60,028 nt of DNA. Origin: Sphingomonadales bacterium. GTDB taxonomy: Bacteria > Pseudomonadota > Alphaproteobacteria > Sphingomonadales > Sphingomonadaceae. The notes beneath the pieces are model-generated. The model did no database searches and was not told the DNA's origin. It worked only from the letters and a program-made list of their open reading frames with translations. The position numbers and the translations under genes were made by a program. The stretch is taken from the NCBI GenBank assembly GCA_025356275.1, contig JANXUK010000102.1, positions 1-60,028 on the forward strand, given 5' to 3'. Shown here one piece after another: positions 48,257 to 57,241 of this stretch; position 1 is the stretch's first letter, and each line of letters starts with the position of its first letter.

Positions 48257-48566
48257 GCAACCCCGGGGCCGACGCGCCATCTGGACGGGTCTGGCAAATC
48301 GCCGTAGGCGTCCCCCCAGAGCGGCCTGCGCCGCCGCGCCGCGCTGGTGCCCGGGCGTTATGGGAGCGCAGCGGCCCGGGCGAAAGAGCCATCCCGCAAG
48401 GCAGTCACTGGATGCGGCCGCTGGGCGCAGAGACCGTCGCGCAGGCAATGAAGCCCGCCGGCCTTGACTGCGGCACCAACAGGCCCGAGCCGCACCAACA
48501 GGCCAGAGCCACACCAACAGGATTGCACCCATAACAACCTGCCCCACTCTCGCGTTCCTGCTGCTG
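48257..48566. other. Intergenic region with 19-bp tandem repeats
   Basis: About 310 bases between the GGDEF gene and the exported hydrolase. The unit GCACCAACAGGCCCGAGCC repeats at 48473-48491 and 48492-48510 (one base different) and partially at 48511-48521 (ACACCAACAGG), ending next to the presumed start of the hydrolase. The first 210 bases are GC-rich without a supported gene or a clear hairpin terminator. The repeats may have disturbed the start of the next gene. Confidence 0.7.
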
Positions 48567-50525
48567 TTGCTTGCCACTGGGCCGGCGGCAGCGCAGGTCA
48601 TCCATGTGACCGTCGAAAACGTCAGCCCCGCCGCGCCTTTGCCCGGCGGCATGGCCTATGAGATCGTGACCGGGCATTTCACCGGTGAGCTGAACCCCGC
48701 CGACCCGCATAATGCGATCATCACCGACCTGCGCGGTGCGCCCCGCAACGCCCACGCCCGCGTCGAATATGTCGCGACCTTCCGTGTCGCGCGCCCGGTC
48801 GACCCGGCAAAGGCTAGCGGCGTGCTGTTCTATGAGGTGCCCAATCGCGGGCGTGGCGGCGTGGCGGCAGACCGGGACGGGCATATCCGCGTGATCAGCG
48901 GCTGGCAGGGCGACATCACCCCCACCCCCGGACTCCAGACCATCGCCGTGCCCATCGCGCGCCGTGCCGATGGCGGCGCGATCACCGGCCCGGTGCTGGC
49001 AACCTTCAGCAAGGTGACGGCGGGCGCGGCCGGCGTATCGATCGCGGGCGGGCTGGGCGGCAGCAATCCGCGGCCCGACCCGGTCAGCCTCGACAGCGGC
49101 AAGGCGCGGCTGTGGCGGGCAGCGCGCGGCACCGAGGGCCTCGGCGCGCCGATCCTCGCCGCCGACTGGGCCTTTGCCGATTGCCACACCGCGCCCTTCC
49201 CCGGCACGCCAGACCCGCATCAGCTGTGCCTGAAATCGGGTTTCGACCCGGACGCGGCCTATACGCTGGCCTATCAGGGCAAGAACCCGCTGGTGCTGGG
49301 CATCGGGTTTGCCGCGACCCGCGACCTGATCGCCTTTTTGCGCAGCGGCAAGGCCGATGATGCCGGCACGCCCAACCCCGCCGGCGCGCGCATCCGCTGG
49401 ACCGTGGCCAGCAGCACCTCGCAATCGGGCAATTTCCTGCGCAGCTTCGTCCATCTCGGCTTCAACGCCGATGAGCATGGTGCCCGCGTGTTCGACGGCA
49501 TCAACCCCAATATCGCCGCGCGCCAAGTCCCGCTCAATCTGCGGTTTGGCGAGCCGGGCGGCGCCGCCGGCCGGTTCGAGGCAGGCAGCGAAGGCACGCT
49601 GTGGTGGGGCCGCTATGCCGATACGGCGCGGCACCAGGGCAGCTCCAGCCTGCTCGACCGCTGCCGCATAAGCCATACCTGCCCGAAGGTGATCGAGACG
49701 CTGGGCGCCTCCGAATTCTGGGGCCTGCGCTCCTCGCCGGGCTTTGTCGGCACCGATGCACAGGCCGACATTGCCCTGCCCGCCAATGTCCGGCGCTATT
49801 ACTTCCCCAGCGTCACCCATGGCGGCGGGCGTGGCGACGGCTTCAGCCTGACCGGCGACCCACAGATCTTCGGGCGCTGCCTGCTGCGCGATAATCCCAA
49901 CCCGTCGATACTGTCGCTGCGTGCAGCGCAGGACGCGCTGATCGATTGGGTCCGCAGCGGCAAGGCCCCCCCCGCCAGCCGCTATCCCACGCTGGCGCAT
50001 GGCGACCTCGTGCGCCCGACCAATGCCGCGCTGGGCTGGCCCGCGATCCCCGGCGCGCCCAGCCCGGAGGGCAAGCTGAACACCTTTGTACGGCAGACCT
50101 TCGGCGCCGCCTTTCGCGCCAATGACCTGTCCGGGATCACCGACCAGCCGCCGCGCATCGTCGCGGTGCTGCCCTCGCTGGTCCCCCGGGTGAACGCCGA
50201 CGGCAATGAGACCGCCGGTGTGCCCTCGGTCCAGCTGCAAGTGCCGATTGGCACTTATACCGGCTGGAACGTCGACACGTTCGGCTACGAAGCGGGGGGC
50301 GGATGCGGATTTTCGGGCGGGTTCATCCCCTTCGCCCGCACCCGCGCCGAGCGTCTGGCCACCGGCGACCCGCGCCTGTCGCTGGAGGAGCGCTATGCCA
50401 CCCATGCCGGGTTTGTCGCGCAAATCCGCGCTGCCACTGCCCGGCAACAGGCAGCGGGCTGGCTGCGCCCCGACGATGCCGCCGCGCTGATCGCCGCCGC
50501 CGAGGCGAGCAAAGTGCTGAATTAG
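48567..50525 (+). CDS. Exported alpha/beta hydrolase domain protein
   Basis: A product of about 650 residues resembling the large secreted alpha/beta-hydrolase-domain proteins of unknown substrate in proteobacteria (VASSTSQSGNFLRSFVHLGF carries a nucleophile-elbow-like S-x-S; YYFPSVTHGGG and GCLLRDNPNPSILSLRAAQD are typical blocks). The hydrophobic leader reads TCPTLAFLLLLLATGPAAAQ and is cleaved after AAAQ in prediction, but no ATG, GTG or TTG lies before it in frame back to a stop at 48465; 48567 is a TTG inside the leader. An ATT or CTG start, or loss of the real start, is possible. The gene is followed by a strong terminator. Confidence 0.75.
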   Translation: MLATGPAAAQVIHVTVENVSPAAPLPGGMAYEIVTGHFTGELNPADPHNAIITDLRGAPRNAHARVEYVATFRVARPVDPAKASGVLFYEVPNRGRGGVAADRDGHIRVISGWQGDITPTPGLQTIAVPIARRADGGAITGPVLATFSKVTAGAAGVSIAGGLGGSNPRPDPVSLDSGKARLWRAARGTEGLGAPILAADWAFADCHTAPFPGTPDPHQLCLKSGFDPDAAYTLAYQGKNPLVLGIGFAATRDLIAFLRSGKADDAGTPNPAGARIRWTVASSTSQSGNFLRSFVHLGFNADEHGARVFDGINPNIAARQVPLNLRFGEPGGAAGRFEAGSEGTLWWGRYADTARHQGSSSLLDRCRISHTCPKVIETLGASEFWGLRSSPGFVGTDAQADIALPANVRRYYFPSVTHGGGRGDGFSLTGDPQIFGRCLLRDNPNPSILSLRAAQDALIDWVRSGKAPPASRYPTLAHGDLVRPTNAALGWPAIPGAPSPEGKLNTFVRQTFGAAFRANDLSGITDQPPRIVAVLPSLVPRVNADGNETAGVPSVQLQVPIGTYTGWNVDTFGYEAGGGCGFSGGFIPFARTRAERLATGDPRLSLEERYATHAGFVAQIRAATARQQAAGWLRPDDAAALIAAAEASKVLN

Positions 50526-50569
50526 AGCGACCGGTCTGATTGCATCAGATCGGTCGCTCTAGAGTTTTT
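50524..50569 (+). terminator. Rho-independent terminator after the exported hydrolase
   Basis: A 17-base stem (50524-50540 AGAGCGACCGGTCTGAT with 50544-50560 ATCAGATCGGTCGCTCT; one G-U pair) with a three-base loop is followed by TTTTT at 50565-50569. It overlaps the gene's TAG stop. This is the clearest intrinsic terminator in the window. The TCTAGAG between stem and T-run is a small palindrome. Confidence 0.85.
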
Positions 50570-50611
50570 GGTTTACCACATTCTTCCGAGTCACTGCGTT
50601 CGAAAAACGCT

Positions 50612-50733
50612 CTAGTGAATTGATTTTGACATCCGAGTCCCGCTTGCGGCAAAGGGTGCTTTCGAATGTCAAAATCATAAAATCCACTAGAAACAATATA
50701 ATATCTAGTGGTTCTTATAAAACGAACCACTAG
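50612..50733. repeat. Family 1 palindromes, locus 4, inverted and partly deleted
   Basis: This is locus 1 read on the other strand. Hairpin b is 50612-50690 (CTAGTGAATTG... TTTTGACATCCG/ CGAATGTCAAAA, ending CCACTAG), the linker is AAACAATATAATAT (50691-50704, the complement of the loci 1 and 2 linker), and hairpin a (50705-50733) is reduced to CTAGTGGTTC-TTATAAAAC-GAACCACTAG, having lost its inner GACATTTGC stem and loop. It lies between a terminator and the hscC-like gene. Confidence 0.9.
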
Positions 50734-50792
50734 TCTGCTGACTTTATGCCGCCCGGCGATATAGCGTGCGGCGTAAGTCATCAGGGGGCGCA

Positions 50793-52463
50793 ATGCTGAT
50801 CGGGATTGATTTGGGGACGACCAACAGCGCGGTCGCCATCTGGCGGGACGGCGCGGCGCAGCTAATCCCCAATTCGCTGGGCGCGCTGCTCACCCCTTCG
50901 GCGGTCAGCATCAATGAGCGGGGCAACACGCTGGTCGGCGCCTCCGCGCTCGACCGTCAGGCCAGCCATGCGGAACAGACCGTCACCAGCTTCAAGCGGT
51001 TGATCGGCACCGAAAAGACCGTGCGGCTGGGTAAGCGCGACTATCGCGCCGAGGATATTTCCGCGCTGATCCTGATGGCCTTACGCGATGATGTGACCGC
51101 GCATACCGGCACCGCGCCTGGCAACGTGGTGATTACCGTCCCCGCTTAATTCAACGACCGTCAGCGCAAGGCGACACGCCGCGCCGGCGAGATCGCGGGG
51201 CTCAATGTGCGCCGGCTGATCAACGAGCCGACTGCCGCCGCGCTGGCTTTTGGTCTCGTCGATCATGGCGACCGCGAGCCGTTTCTGGTGTTCGATCTGG
51301 GCGGCGGCACTTTCGATGTCTCGGTGGTCGAGAAGTTCGAGGGCATTGTCGAGGTGCGCGCCTCCGCTGGCGATAACCGGTTGGGCGGCGATGATTTCAA
51401 CGAGGCTTTGGCCGCCGCGATGCTGCCCCGGATCGACGGCGGGGGCCGGATCGCCGCCCTGCCCGATGTCCGCCGCGAGCCGCTGTTGCTTCGTGCCGCC
51501 GAGGCCGCGCGGCGCACACTCAGCACCGCCGACAGCGCCGAATTCGCGGTGGTTTTGGGGGAGGAACGCCTGGCCGCATCCGTCACCGCCGCCGAATTCG
51601 AAGCCGCCGCCGAGCCCTTGCTCCGCCGGCTGCGCGATCCGGTGGTGCGGGCGATGCGTGACTGCGCGATCGATGCCGCCGGGCTCAGCGCGATCGTGCT
51701 GGTCGGCGGGGCGACGCGGATGCGGGTGGTGCGCAAGGCCATCGCGCGGATGTTCGGGCGCTTCCCCGATGCCTCGGTCCATCCCGATCACGCGGTGGCT
51801 TTGGGCGCGGCGATACAGGCCGGGCTGCTGGCGCGCGATGCCGCGCTGGACGAGGTGCGGATCACCGATGTGTGCCCGTTCACGCTGGGCGTCGATGTGT
51901 CGCAGCGCGATTCGCACGGGGGCAAGCAAAGCGGCATCTTCTCGCCGATCATCGATCGCAATACGCCGGTTCCGGTCAGCCGCTCGGGGCTCTATCAGAC
52001 CGCATCGGACAATCAGAAGAAGCTGGAATTCAATATCTTTCAGGGCGAAGCTCGCAAGGTTTCAGGTAATGTCAAACTGGGCGCGCTGATCATACCGATC
52101 CCGCCGCGCCCCGCCGGCGAGATCACCGCAGAGGTCCGTTTCAGCTATGACAGCAGCGGGCTTCTGGAGGTCGACGTGACGCTGCCCGAAACCGGGCAGA
52201 GCCGTAGTCTGGTGATCATCGACGAGGAGGACCGGCCTAGCGCCGCCGACATCACGCGGCGCCGCGCGGCTCTGTCGGCACTGAAATTCCACCCGCGCGA
52301 GGGCGCAGAGAATGTCGCGCTGATGGCGCGGGCCGAGCGGTGCTATCAGGATTTCCTCGGCGGCGAGCGCGAGGCGATAGGCCACTGGATCACCGAATTT
52401 GCCGGCGCGCTCGATTCGCAGGACCCGCGCCGCATCGCCGATGGTAAGGCCGAGCTGGCCGGC
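50793..52463 (+). pseudogene. HscC-type Hsp70 chaperone, disrupted
   Basis: The frame encodes a DnaK-family ATPase of the short HscC type: MLIGIDLGTTNSAVAIWRDG, VFDLGGGTFDVSVVEKFEG, VLVGGATRMRVV and the substrate domain with KLEFNIFQGEARK. A TAA at 51147-51149 stands at the tyrosine of the conserved VPAYFNDRQRK, so translation would stop after 118 residues; the frame then continues undisturbed. From 52464 the C-terminal end is replaced by IS5-type transposase sequence. An AGGGGG precedes the ATG. HscC chaperones act with specialised J-proteins; none is seen nearby. Two lesions make loss of function likely. Confidence 0.85.
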
Positions 52464-52829
52464 CGGGAAGCCAGTCCAACGGCTGGCGTCATTGACAGCC
52501 AATCGGTCAAAACCACGGAAAGTGTCGGGATCTCGGGCTATGACGCGGGCAAGAAGGTCAAGGGCCGCAAGCGGCACATCAGCACCGACACCTGCGGAAT
52601 TCTGGTCTTCATCCTCGTCCGTGCCGCCGACATCATCGCCGCCGCGACCGCCAAGGGCTTCGTGCTATTACCACGGCGCTGGGTGGTCGAACGCACCTTC
52701 GCATGGCTCGGCCGCTGCCGCCGACTGGCCAAGGACTGGGAGAAATCCATCGCTTCTTCAACCGCATGGGCAACCATCGCCAGCATCCGAATGCTCACAC
52801 GCAGAATCGCAAACCTCTCAACTCATTGA
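52464..52829 (+). pseudogene. IS5-family transposase remnant with internal deletion
   Basis: Continuing in frame from the hscC-like gene, REASPTAGVIDSQSVKTTES and GYDAGKKVKGRKRHISTDTC are the start of the DDE region of an IS5/IS427-type transposase. Then the sequence jumps from RAADI to TAKGFVLLPRRWVVERTFAW, skipping the roughly 60 residues that normally include the second catalytic aspartate. The C-terminal part (GRCRRLAKDWEKS) is preserved to the TGA. An inactive fragment left by an insertion followed by deletion. Confidence 0.85.
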
Positions 52830-53066
52830 CGAACTTTTGAATCGGGCCCTCAGGGACCGAAAGGCAACTCCGGGGCGCGGCGGGTGATCGTGGTCGTGCC
52901 GGCTCTCCCGAGCTTTCGTCCCGGCCGGAGATTGGCGGCCGCCTGCGAAGTGAAACTTTACGGCATGGGGGAAAGCTGGTTATGATGGCACCGCCGCCAG
53001 CCCCGTGATAGGGCGCGCCGCAATGCGCCGGTCTCTGCGTAACGGACCCAGGGTGAAAGTTCCAGC

Positions 53067-53339
53067 ATGAGCGGCAGCAGCACGATCTGGCAACGCGACG
53101 CCAATTGGGTCGGCTCGCACATCGATGACAGCCTGGTGATGCTCCACCTGGAGACCGGCAAATATGTCGCGCTCAACCGCACCGCCGCCGCGCTATGGGA
53201 CATTCTGGAGGAGCCTTGCGGGCAGCCCGAGATCGAGGCAAAATTGATGGCGCGTTTCGCGGTCAGCGCCGAGGCGTGCCATGCCGAGATCGCCGCCGTG
53301 CTGGAGCAGATGCGCGGCCTCAGCCTCGTTTCTGCCTGA
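53067..53339 (+). CDS. PqqD-like peptide-binding protein
   Basis: A 90-residue protein of the PqqD/RRE type: WVGSHIDDSLVMLHLETGKYVALNRTAAALWDILEEP is the characteristic strand-strand-helix pattern, here split over two motifs (VMLHLETGKYVALNRTAAAL and EIEAKLMARFAVSAEACHAEI). PqqD-like domains bind the leader of peptides being modified. It ends 4 bases before an HprK-like kinase gene. No lasso B2 protease, asparagine synthetase or radical SAM gene is nearby; the 237 bases upstream, after the IS remnant, contain no convincing precursor peptide gene. Confidence 0.85.
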   Translation: MSGSSTIWQRDANWVGSHIDDSLVMLHLETGKYVALNRTAAALWDILEEPCGQPEIEAKLMARFAVSAEACHAEIAAVLEQMRGLSLVSA

Positions 53340-53343
53340 TCCG

Positions 53344-54270
53344 GTGAGCAGGGACGTGTATCTCGCGGAGGCGTTCGGCATCGTCTGGTGCGCGGACCTG
53401 CCGCTGCCGGGCTTTGCCCCGATTGCGCCCGATTGCGCCCGGCGGACGCGGCTGCCAGTCGTCCGGGTTGAGGCTGGCGCGCCGGCGGAGCGCCCGGTGC
53501 TGCGCCAGAACCGGCGCGGCGCGATCCATGCCGATGGCATCAGCCTGTGGTGGCAGGACATCGCGCATTTCGACATGTGGGACGGTGACCGGGTGATCTA
53601 TACCCCCGGCCCCGGCTGGACCGGCACCATGCCCGCCGCCTTCTACAGCACCATCGCCGCGCTGCTGCTGGCATGGCGCGGCGCGGTGCCACTGCACGCC
53701 AGCGCGGTAGTGGTGGGCGGCGCGGCGGTGCTGATCGCGGGAGCAGCGGGCGCGGGCAAATCGACCAGCGTGGCGGCGGCGTTGATCGCGGGCGGCGCGC
53801 TGGTGTCCGATGATCTGTCCTGCCTGGATTTCGCGCCCGGAAACGACGCCGCCTACCTGAAGCGCGGCCGCCCGGCGATCCGCCTGCACCCGCAATCCGC
53901 CGCATTGCTGCCCGGCCATCCGGCGATGCCCGCACCCGGCGATCCGCGCGGCAAGTGGCTGGTCGAGCCGGCGTTCTGTCCGGATGCGATTGTGCGGCTG
54001 GGCGGCGTGATCCTGCTGGGCGCGCCAGAGGGCCCACTCGCGGCGATCGAGGCTGCCGCGCATATTCGCGGGATGCTATTCCGCCCGCGCTGGATGGCGG
54101 CCCTGCCGGGTCAGCGCGCGCGGCTGATGGCACTGCTGGCGCTGCCGGGGGTAGTGCGGTTTGCCGGCATGGCGCCGCTCACTGCCTTCGACAGCGAAGG
54201 CCTAGCCGCTCGCGCTGCGGCCCTCGCAGCCTTCGCTGCTGCGGCCCTCGCAGCCTTCGCGCAAGGCTAG
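53344..54270 (+). CDS. HPr kinase-related (HprK-like) protein
   Basis: A 308-residue protein with the HprK/P C-terminal kinase core: VPLHASAVVVGGAAVLIAGA, Walker A GAAGAGKS (residues 133-140), the SDDLS motif near 155, and a C-terminal lid-like region. Proteins like this pair with PqqD-like proteins in peptide-modification and exopolysaccharide loci, where they probably phosphorylate a peptide or protein other than HPr. The GTG at 53344 sits 4 bases after the PqqD stop. The C terminus is an alanine-rich tail made by a 24-bp tandem duplication (54214-54261). Its TAG and that of cfa share the palindrome CTAG. Confidence 0.85.
   Translation: MSRDVYLAEAFGIVWCADLPLPGFAPIAPDCARRTRLPVVRVEAGAPAERPVLRQNRRGAIHADGISLWWQDIAHFDMWDGDRVIYTPGPGWTGTMPAAFYSTIAALLLAWRGAVPLHASAVVVGGAAVLIAGAAGAGKSTSVAAALIAGGALVSDDLSCLDFAPGNDAAYLKRGRPAIRLHPQSAALLPGHPAMPAPGDPRGKWLVEPAFCPDAIVRLGGVILLGAPEGPLAAIEAAAHIRGMLFRPRWMAALPGQRARLMALLALPGVVRFAGMAPLTAFDSEGLAARAAALAAFAAAALAAFAQG
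54214..54261. repeat. 24-bp tandem duplication in the 3' end of the HprK-like gene
   Basis: GCTGCGGCCCTCGCAGCCTT plus CGCT occurs at 54214-54237 and again at 54238-54261 (last base G). The unit is eight codons, so the frame is kept and the tail AAALAAFA is doubled. A preceding GCCGCTCGC suggests an older partial copy. Confidence 0.85.
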
Positions 54271-55481
54271 CTCACCCTCGCCATATAGTCACGAGTGATC
54301 GGCAGGGCGCGGCGCTGGCGGATATATTGCAGCTGGTAATTGCATAGCACGCCATGCTCGAATGCGGCGGTGCAGCCCGCGAAATAGAACTGCCACATCC
54401 GGAAGAACCGCGCGTCGTAAACCGCCTCAATCGCGGCGCGATTGGCCATGATCCGCGCGTACCAGTGCCGCAACGTATAAGCGTAATGCAGCCGCCACGT
54501 CTCACAATCGCTCTGGATCAGGCCTGACGCATCGGTCGCGGCGGTGATCTCGCACAGCGCCGGCGCATAGCCTCCGGGGAAGATATATTTGCTCGCCCAC
54601 CGGTCGGTCGTGCCGGGCCCACCACCCAAACGCCCGATGGTGTGGAGCAGCATCACCCCGTCCTCGGTCAGCAGGTCGTGGCATTTGCGAAAGAAGGTCT
54701 TGTAGAACGGCGGCCCGACATGCTCGAACATGCCGACCGAGACGATGCGGTCAAACGGCCCGGTGACGTCGCGATAATCTATCAACCCAAATGTCACCCG
54801 GTCGCCTACGCCCCGCGCCTCGGCCTGCGCCCGCGCATAGGCGAGCTGCTCGGTGCTCAGCGTAATGCCCAGCACGTCGACATCGAAATGCCGGTGCAGG
54901 TAAAACGCCATGCCGCCCCAGCCGCAACCGATGTCGAGCACGCGCATCCCGGGTTTCAGCGCCAGCTTGGCGGCAATATGCGCCAGCTTGTCGCGCTGGG
55001 CCTGGTCCAGATCGTTCGCCGGATCGGTGAAATAACCACAGCTATATTGCCGGTTCTCGTCGAGGAACAGGTCGTACAGCCGGTCATCGAGATCATAGTG
55101 ATGCGCGACATTCTGCTTCGCCCGTCGGCTCCAGTTGAGGCGGTCGAGCCGCGCGGTGACGCTATGAAACATCCGGTCGAGCAGGCCCGCATCCTTGAAC
55201 CCGCCGCCCTTCTCCCACGGCGAGTTGACGCGCAGCAGCGCCAGCAGCCCCATGATATCGTCATTCTCGACGATCAGGCGGTGATCCATATAGGCCTCAC
55301 CCGCGCCCAGTTCGGGCCGGCGCCCGATATCGAGCGCGACACGGCGGTCGGCCAGACGGATGGCGATGGAGGGCACATCAGGATGCGGCATGCCGTATAC
55401 TGTCACCAACCCATCGGCATCGGTAACGGTGAGTTGGCCAGCGCGGATTATCCGGCTCAGCAACGTGTTGAACAGAGACAT
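54267..55481 (-). CDS. cfa: Cyclopropane-fatty-acyl-phospholipid synthase
   Basis: Cfa adds a methylene bridge to unsaturated acyl chains of membrane lipids using S-adenosylmethionine, usually in stationary phase or stress. The 404-residue sequence has the N-terminal domain, QNVAHHYDLDDRLYDLFLDE, the SAM site LDIGCGWGGMAFYL, the SVGMFEHVGPPFY block and YIFPGGYAP, all typical. It is convergent with the HprK-like gene and the two stop codons share a CTAG at 54267-54270. Start at ATG 55481. Single-gene unit. Confidence 0.95.
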   Translation of the reverse strand: MSLFNTLLSRIIRAGQLTVTDADGLVTVYGMPHPDVPSIAIRLADRRVALDIGRRPELGAGEAYMDHRLIVENDDIMGLLALLRVNSPWEKGGGFKDAGLLDRMFHSVTARLDRLNWSRRAKQNVAHHYDLDDRLYDLFLDENRQYSCGYFTDPANDLDQAQRDKLAHIAAKLALKPGMRVLDIGCGWGGMAFYLHRHFDVDVLGITLSTEQLAYARAQAEARGVGDRVTFGLIDYRDVTGPFDRIVSVGMFEHVGPPFYKTFFRKCHDLLTEDGVMLLHTIGRLGGGPGTTDRWASKYIFPGGYAPALCEITAATDASGLIQSDCETWRLHYAYTLRHWYARIMANRAAIEAVYDARFFRMWQFYFAGCTAAFEHGVLCNYQLQYIRQRRALPITRDYMARVS

Positions 55482-55535
55482 GCGCGGCTAACGCGCGAGG
55501 GCGGGAAAAGTTACCGGCCGATGAGGCGCATTCGG

Positions 55536-56273
55536 CTAAATATCCGGCGCCAGCGCATATCCCCCCGGCTGGCCCAGCCAGCGCATCTGCGCGCCCCATA
55601 CCTGCGCGATCACCGGCGCGGCCAGCGCCTCGGTGGGCGGTGCATCGGCGATCAGTCGGCCCGCATCGAGCACCAGCACCCGGTCGGCGTGGTTCATCGC
55701 CTGCGCCAGATCGTGCAGCACGACCACCACGCCCCGTCCGCCCCGCGCCGCGCCGCGCAGATGCGCCATCAGCCGCGCCGCATGGGCGATGTCGAGCGCG
55801 GCCAGCGGCTCATCGGCCAGTATCCAGCGCGGTTGCCCCGCCAGCACCCGGCCCAGCAAGGCCCGCGCCCGCTCCCCGCCGGACAGTTTGGACAGCGGGC
55901 GATCGGCCAACCCCTCCATCTCCATCGCGGCCAACGCAGCGCCGACTGCGGCGGCATCCTCGGCAGCGGATGTGCGCCACGGCAAGCGCCCCAGCGACAC
56001 CAGCGTCGCAACATTCATATCCCACGCCGCTTCACCCGCCTGCGGCAGATAGCCGATGGCCTGCGCGCGCTGACGGGGGGGGATGCGGTCCAGCGGCGCG
56101 CCATCGAGGCTGGCGGTGCCCGCGCCCGGCCTCAACACACCGGCGAGCGCCGCCAGCAGACTGGACTTGCCCGCGCCATTGGGGCCGCAGATCGCGGTCA
56201 GGTCGCCGGGGCGTAAGGATGCGCTGACTGCCTCCAGACGGCCCGCTACTGACAAGGATTCGGTGGCCAGCAT
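55536..56273 (-). CDS. btuD: Vitamin B12 ABC transporter ATP-binding protein
   Basis: A 245-residue ABC ATPase with Walker A GPNGAGKSSLLAALAG, the signature LSGGERARALLGRVLAG, and Walker B WILADEPLAALD. It powers the importer formed with the permease just upstream. Adjacent btuC, btuF and btuB genes point to cobalamin; hemin or siderophore use cannot be excluded on the ATPase alone. I start at ATG 56271-56273, overlapping the permease stop by one base. Confidence 0.85.
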   Translation of the reverse strand: MLATESLSVAGRLEAVSASLRPGDLTAICGPNGAGKSSLLAALAGVLRPGAGTASLDGAPLDRIPPRQRAQAIGYLPQAGEAAWDMNVATLVSLGRLPWRTSAAEDAAAVGAALAAMEMEGLADRPLSKLSGGERARALLGRVLAGQPRWILADEPLAALDIAHAARLMAHLRGAARGGRGVVVVLHDLAQAMNHADRVLVLDAGRLIADAPPTEALAAPVIAQVWGAQMRWLGQPGGYALAPDI

Positions 56274-57241
56274 CACAACAGCCCCCGCCGCATCCGCAGT
56301 AGCAGCCACAGGAAAAACGGCGCGCCCAGCAGGCTCAGCGCAATGCCCAGCCGCAGCTCACCCCCCGCCAGCGGCAGCAGCCGGCACGCAATATCGGCCA
56401 TCAGCAACAGCAAAGCCCCCGCCAGCGCGCTGGGCAGCAGCAGCGCCGAGGGGCGGCGATTGGTCAGCGGCCGCACCAGATGCGGCACCACCAGCCCGAC
56501 AAAACCGATGATCCCGGCCACCGCCACGCTGGCCCCGACGGTCAGCCCGATGCCGGCGATGATCAACAGGCCAAGCCGGCGCGGGCTGACGCCCAGCGAC
56601 ACCGCCGCCACCTCGCCCAGCGCCAGCGCATCCAGCGACCGCCCCGCCAACGCCAGCGCGGCCAGCCCCAGCGCGGTGAGCGGCAGCGCGATCCCCACCT
56701 CAGTCCAGCCGCGATCGGTCAATGCGCCCAACAGCCAGGTCACGATCTCGGACAGAGCAAAGGGCGACGGCGACAGGCTGATCATCAGGCTCATCAACGC
56801 ACCCGCCAGGCTGGCCAGCATTAGCCCGGCCAGCGTGAACAGCGCGGTGCCCGCGTCTCGTCCGGCGATCAGACCCAGCAGCGCCATCGCTCCGCCCGCG
56901 CCGCCAAGCGCAAACGCCGGCAGCGCCCACACCCCGAGGTGCACGCCCGCTGCGCCCAGGAACAGGCTGAGCACCGCGCCAAGCGCCGCGCCGGGCGCGA
57001 TGCCGAACAGGCCGGGATCGGCCAGCGGATTGCGCAGATAGCCCTGCATCGCCGCCCCCGCCCCGCCCAATCCCGCGCCCAGCGTCACCGCCAGCACCGC
57101 CCTCGGCAGGCGCAATTGCGCCAGGATCAGCCCGGCACTGGCGATCTGCGGATGGAGCGGATCGATCCACACAGCGCCGGCCAGCAGCGAGGCCGGAAAG
57201 GCGACGACCAGCGCCAGAGCAAGCGGCCAGATGGGCTTCAT
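56273..57241 (-). CDS. btuC: Vitamin B12 ABC transporter permease
   Basis: A 322-residue FecCD/BtuC-type permease with about ten membrane helices. LRLPRAVLAVTLGAGLGGAG, GYLRNPLADPGLFGIAPGAA and GFVGLVVPHLVRPLTNRR are the family signatures, the last including the loop that docks the ATPase. The start ATG at 57241 overlaps the btuF stop (ATGA). With btuD and btuF it forms one importer; cobalamin is the likely cargo by association with btuB. Confidence 0.9.
   Translation of the reverse strand: MKPIWPLALALVVAFPASLLAGAVWIDPLHPQIASAGLILAQLRLPRAVLAVTLGAGLGGAGAAMQGYLRNPLADPGLFGIAPGAALGAVLSLFLGAAGVHLGVWALPAFALGGAGGAMALLGLIAGRDAGTALFTLAGLMLASLAGALMSLMISLSPSPFALSEIVTWLLGALTDRGWTEVGIALPLTALGLAALALAGRSLDALALGEVAAVSLGVSPRRLGLLIIAGIGLTVGASVAVAGIIGFVGLVVPHLVRPLTNRRPSALLLPSALAGALLLLMADIACRLLPLAGGELRLGIALSLLGAPFFLWLLLRMRRGLL

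Noticed and set aside
52960..53066. Lasso-type precursor peptide before the PqqD-like gene
   Set aside because: Only six- to eight-codon frames are present (for example one ending GMGESWL); none has a leader plus ring-forming pattern.
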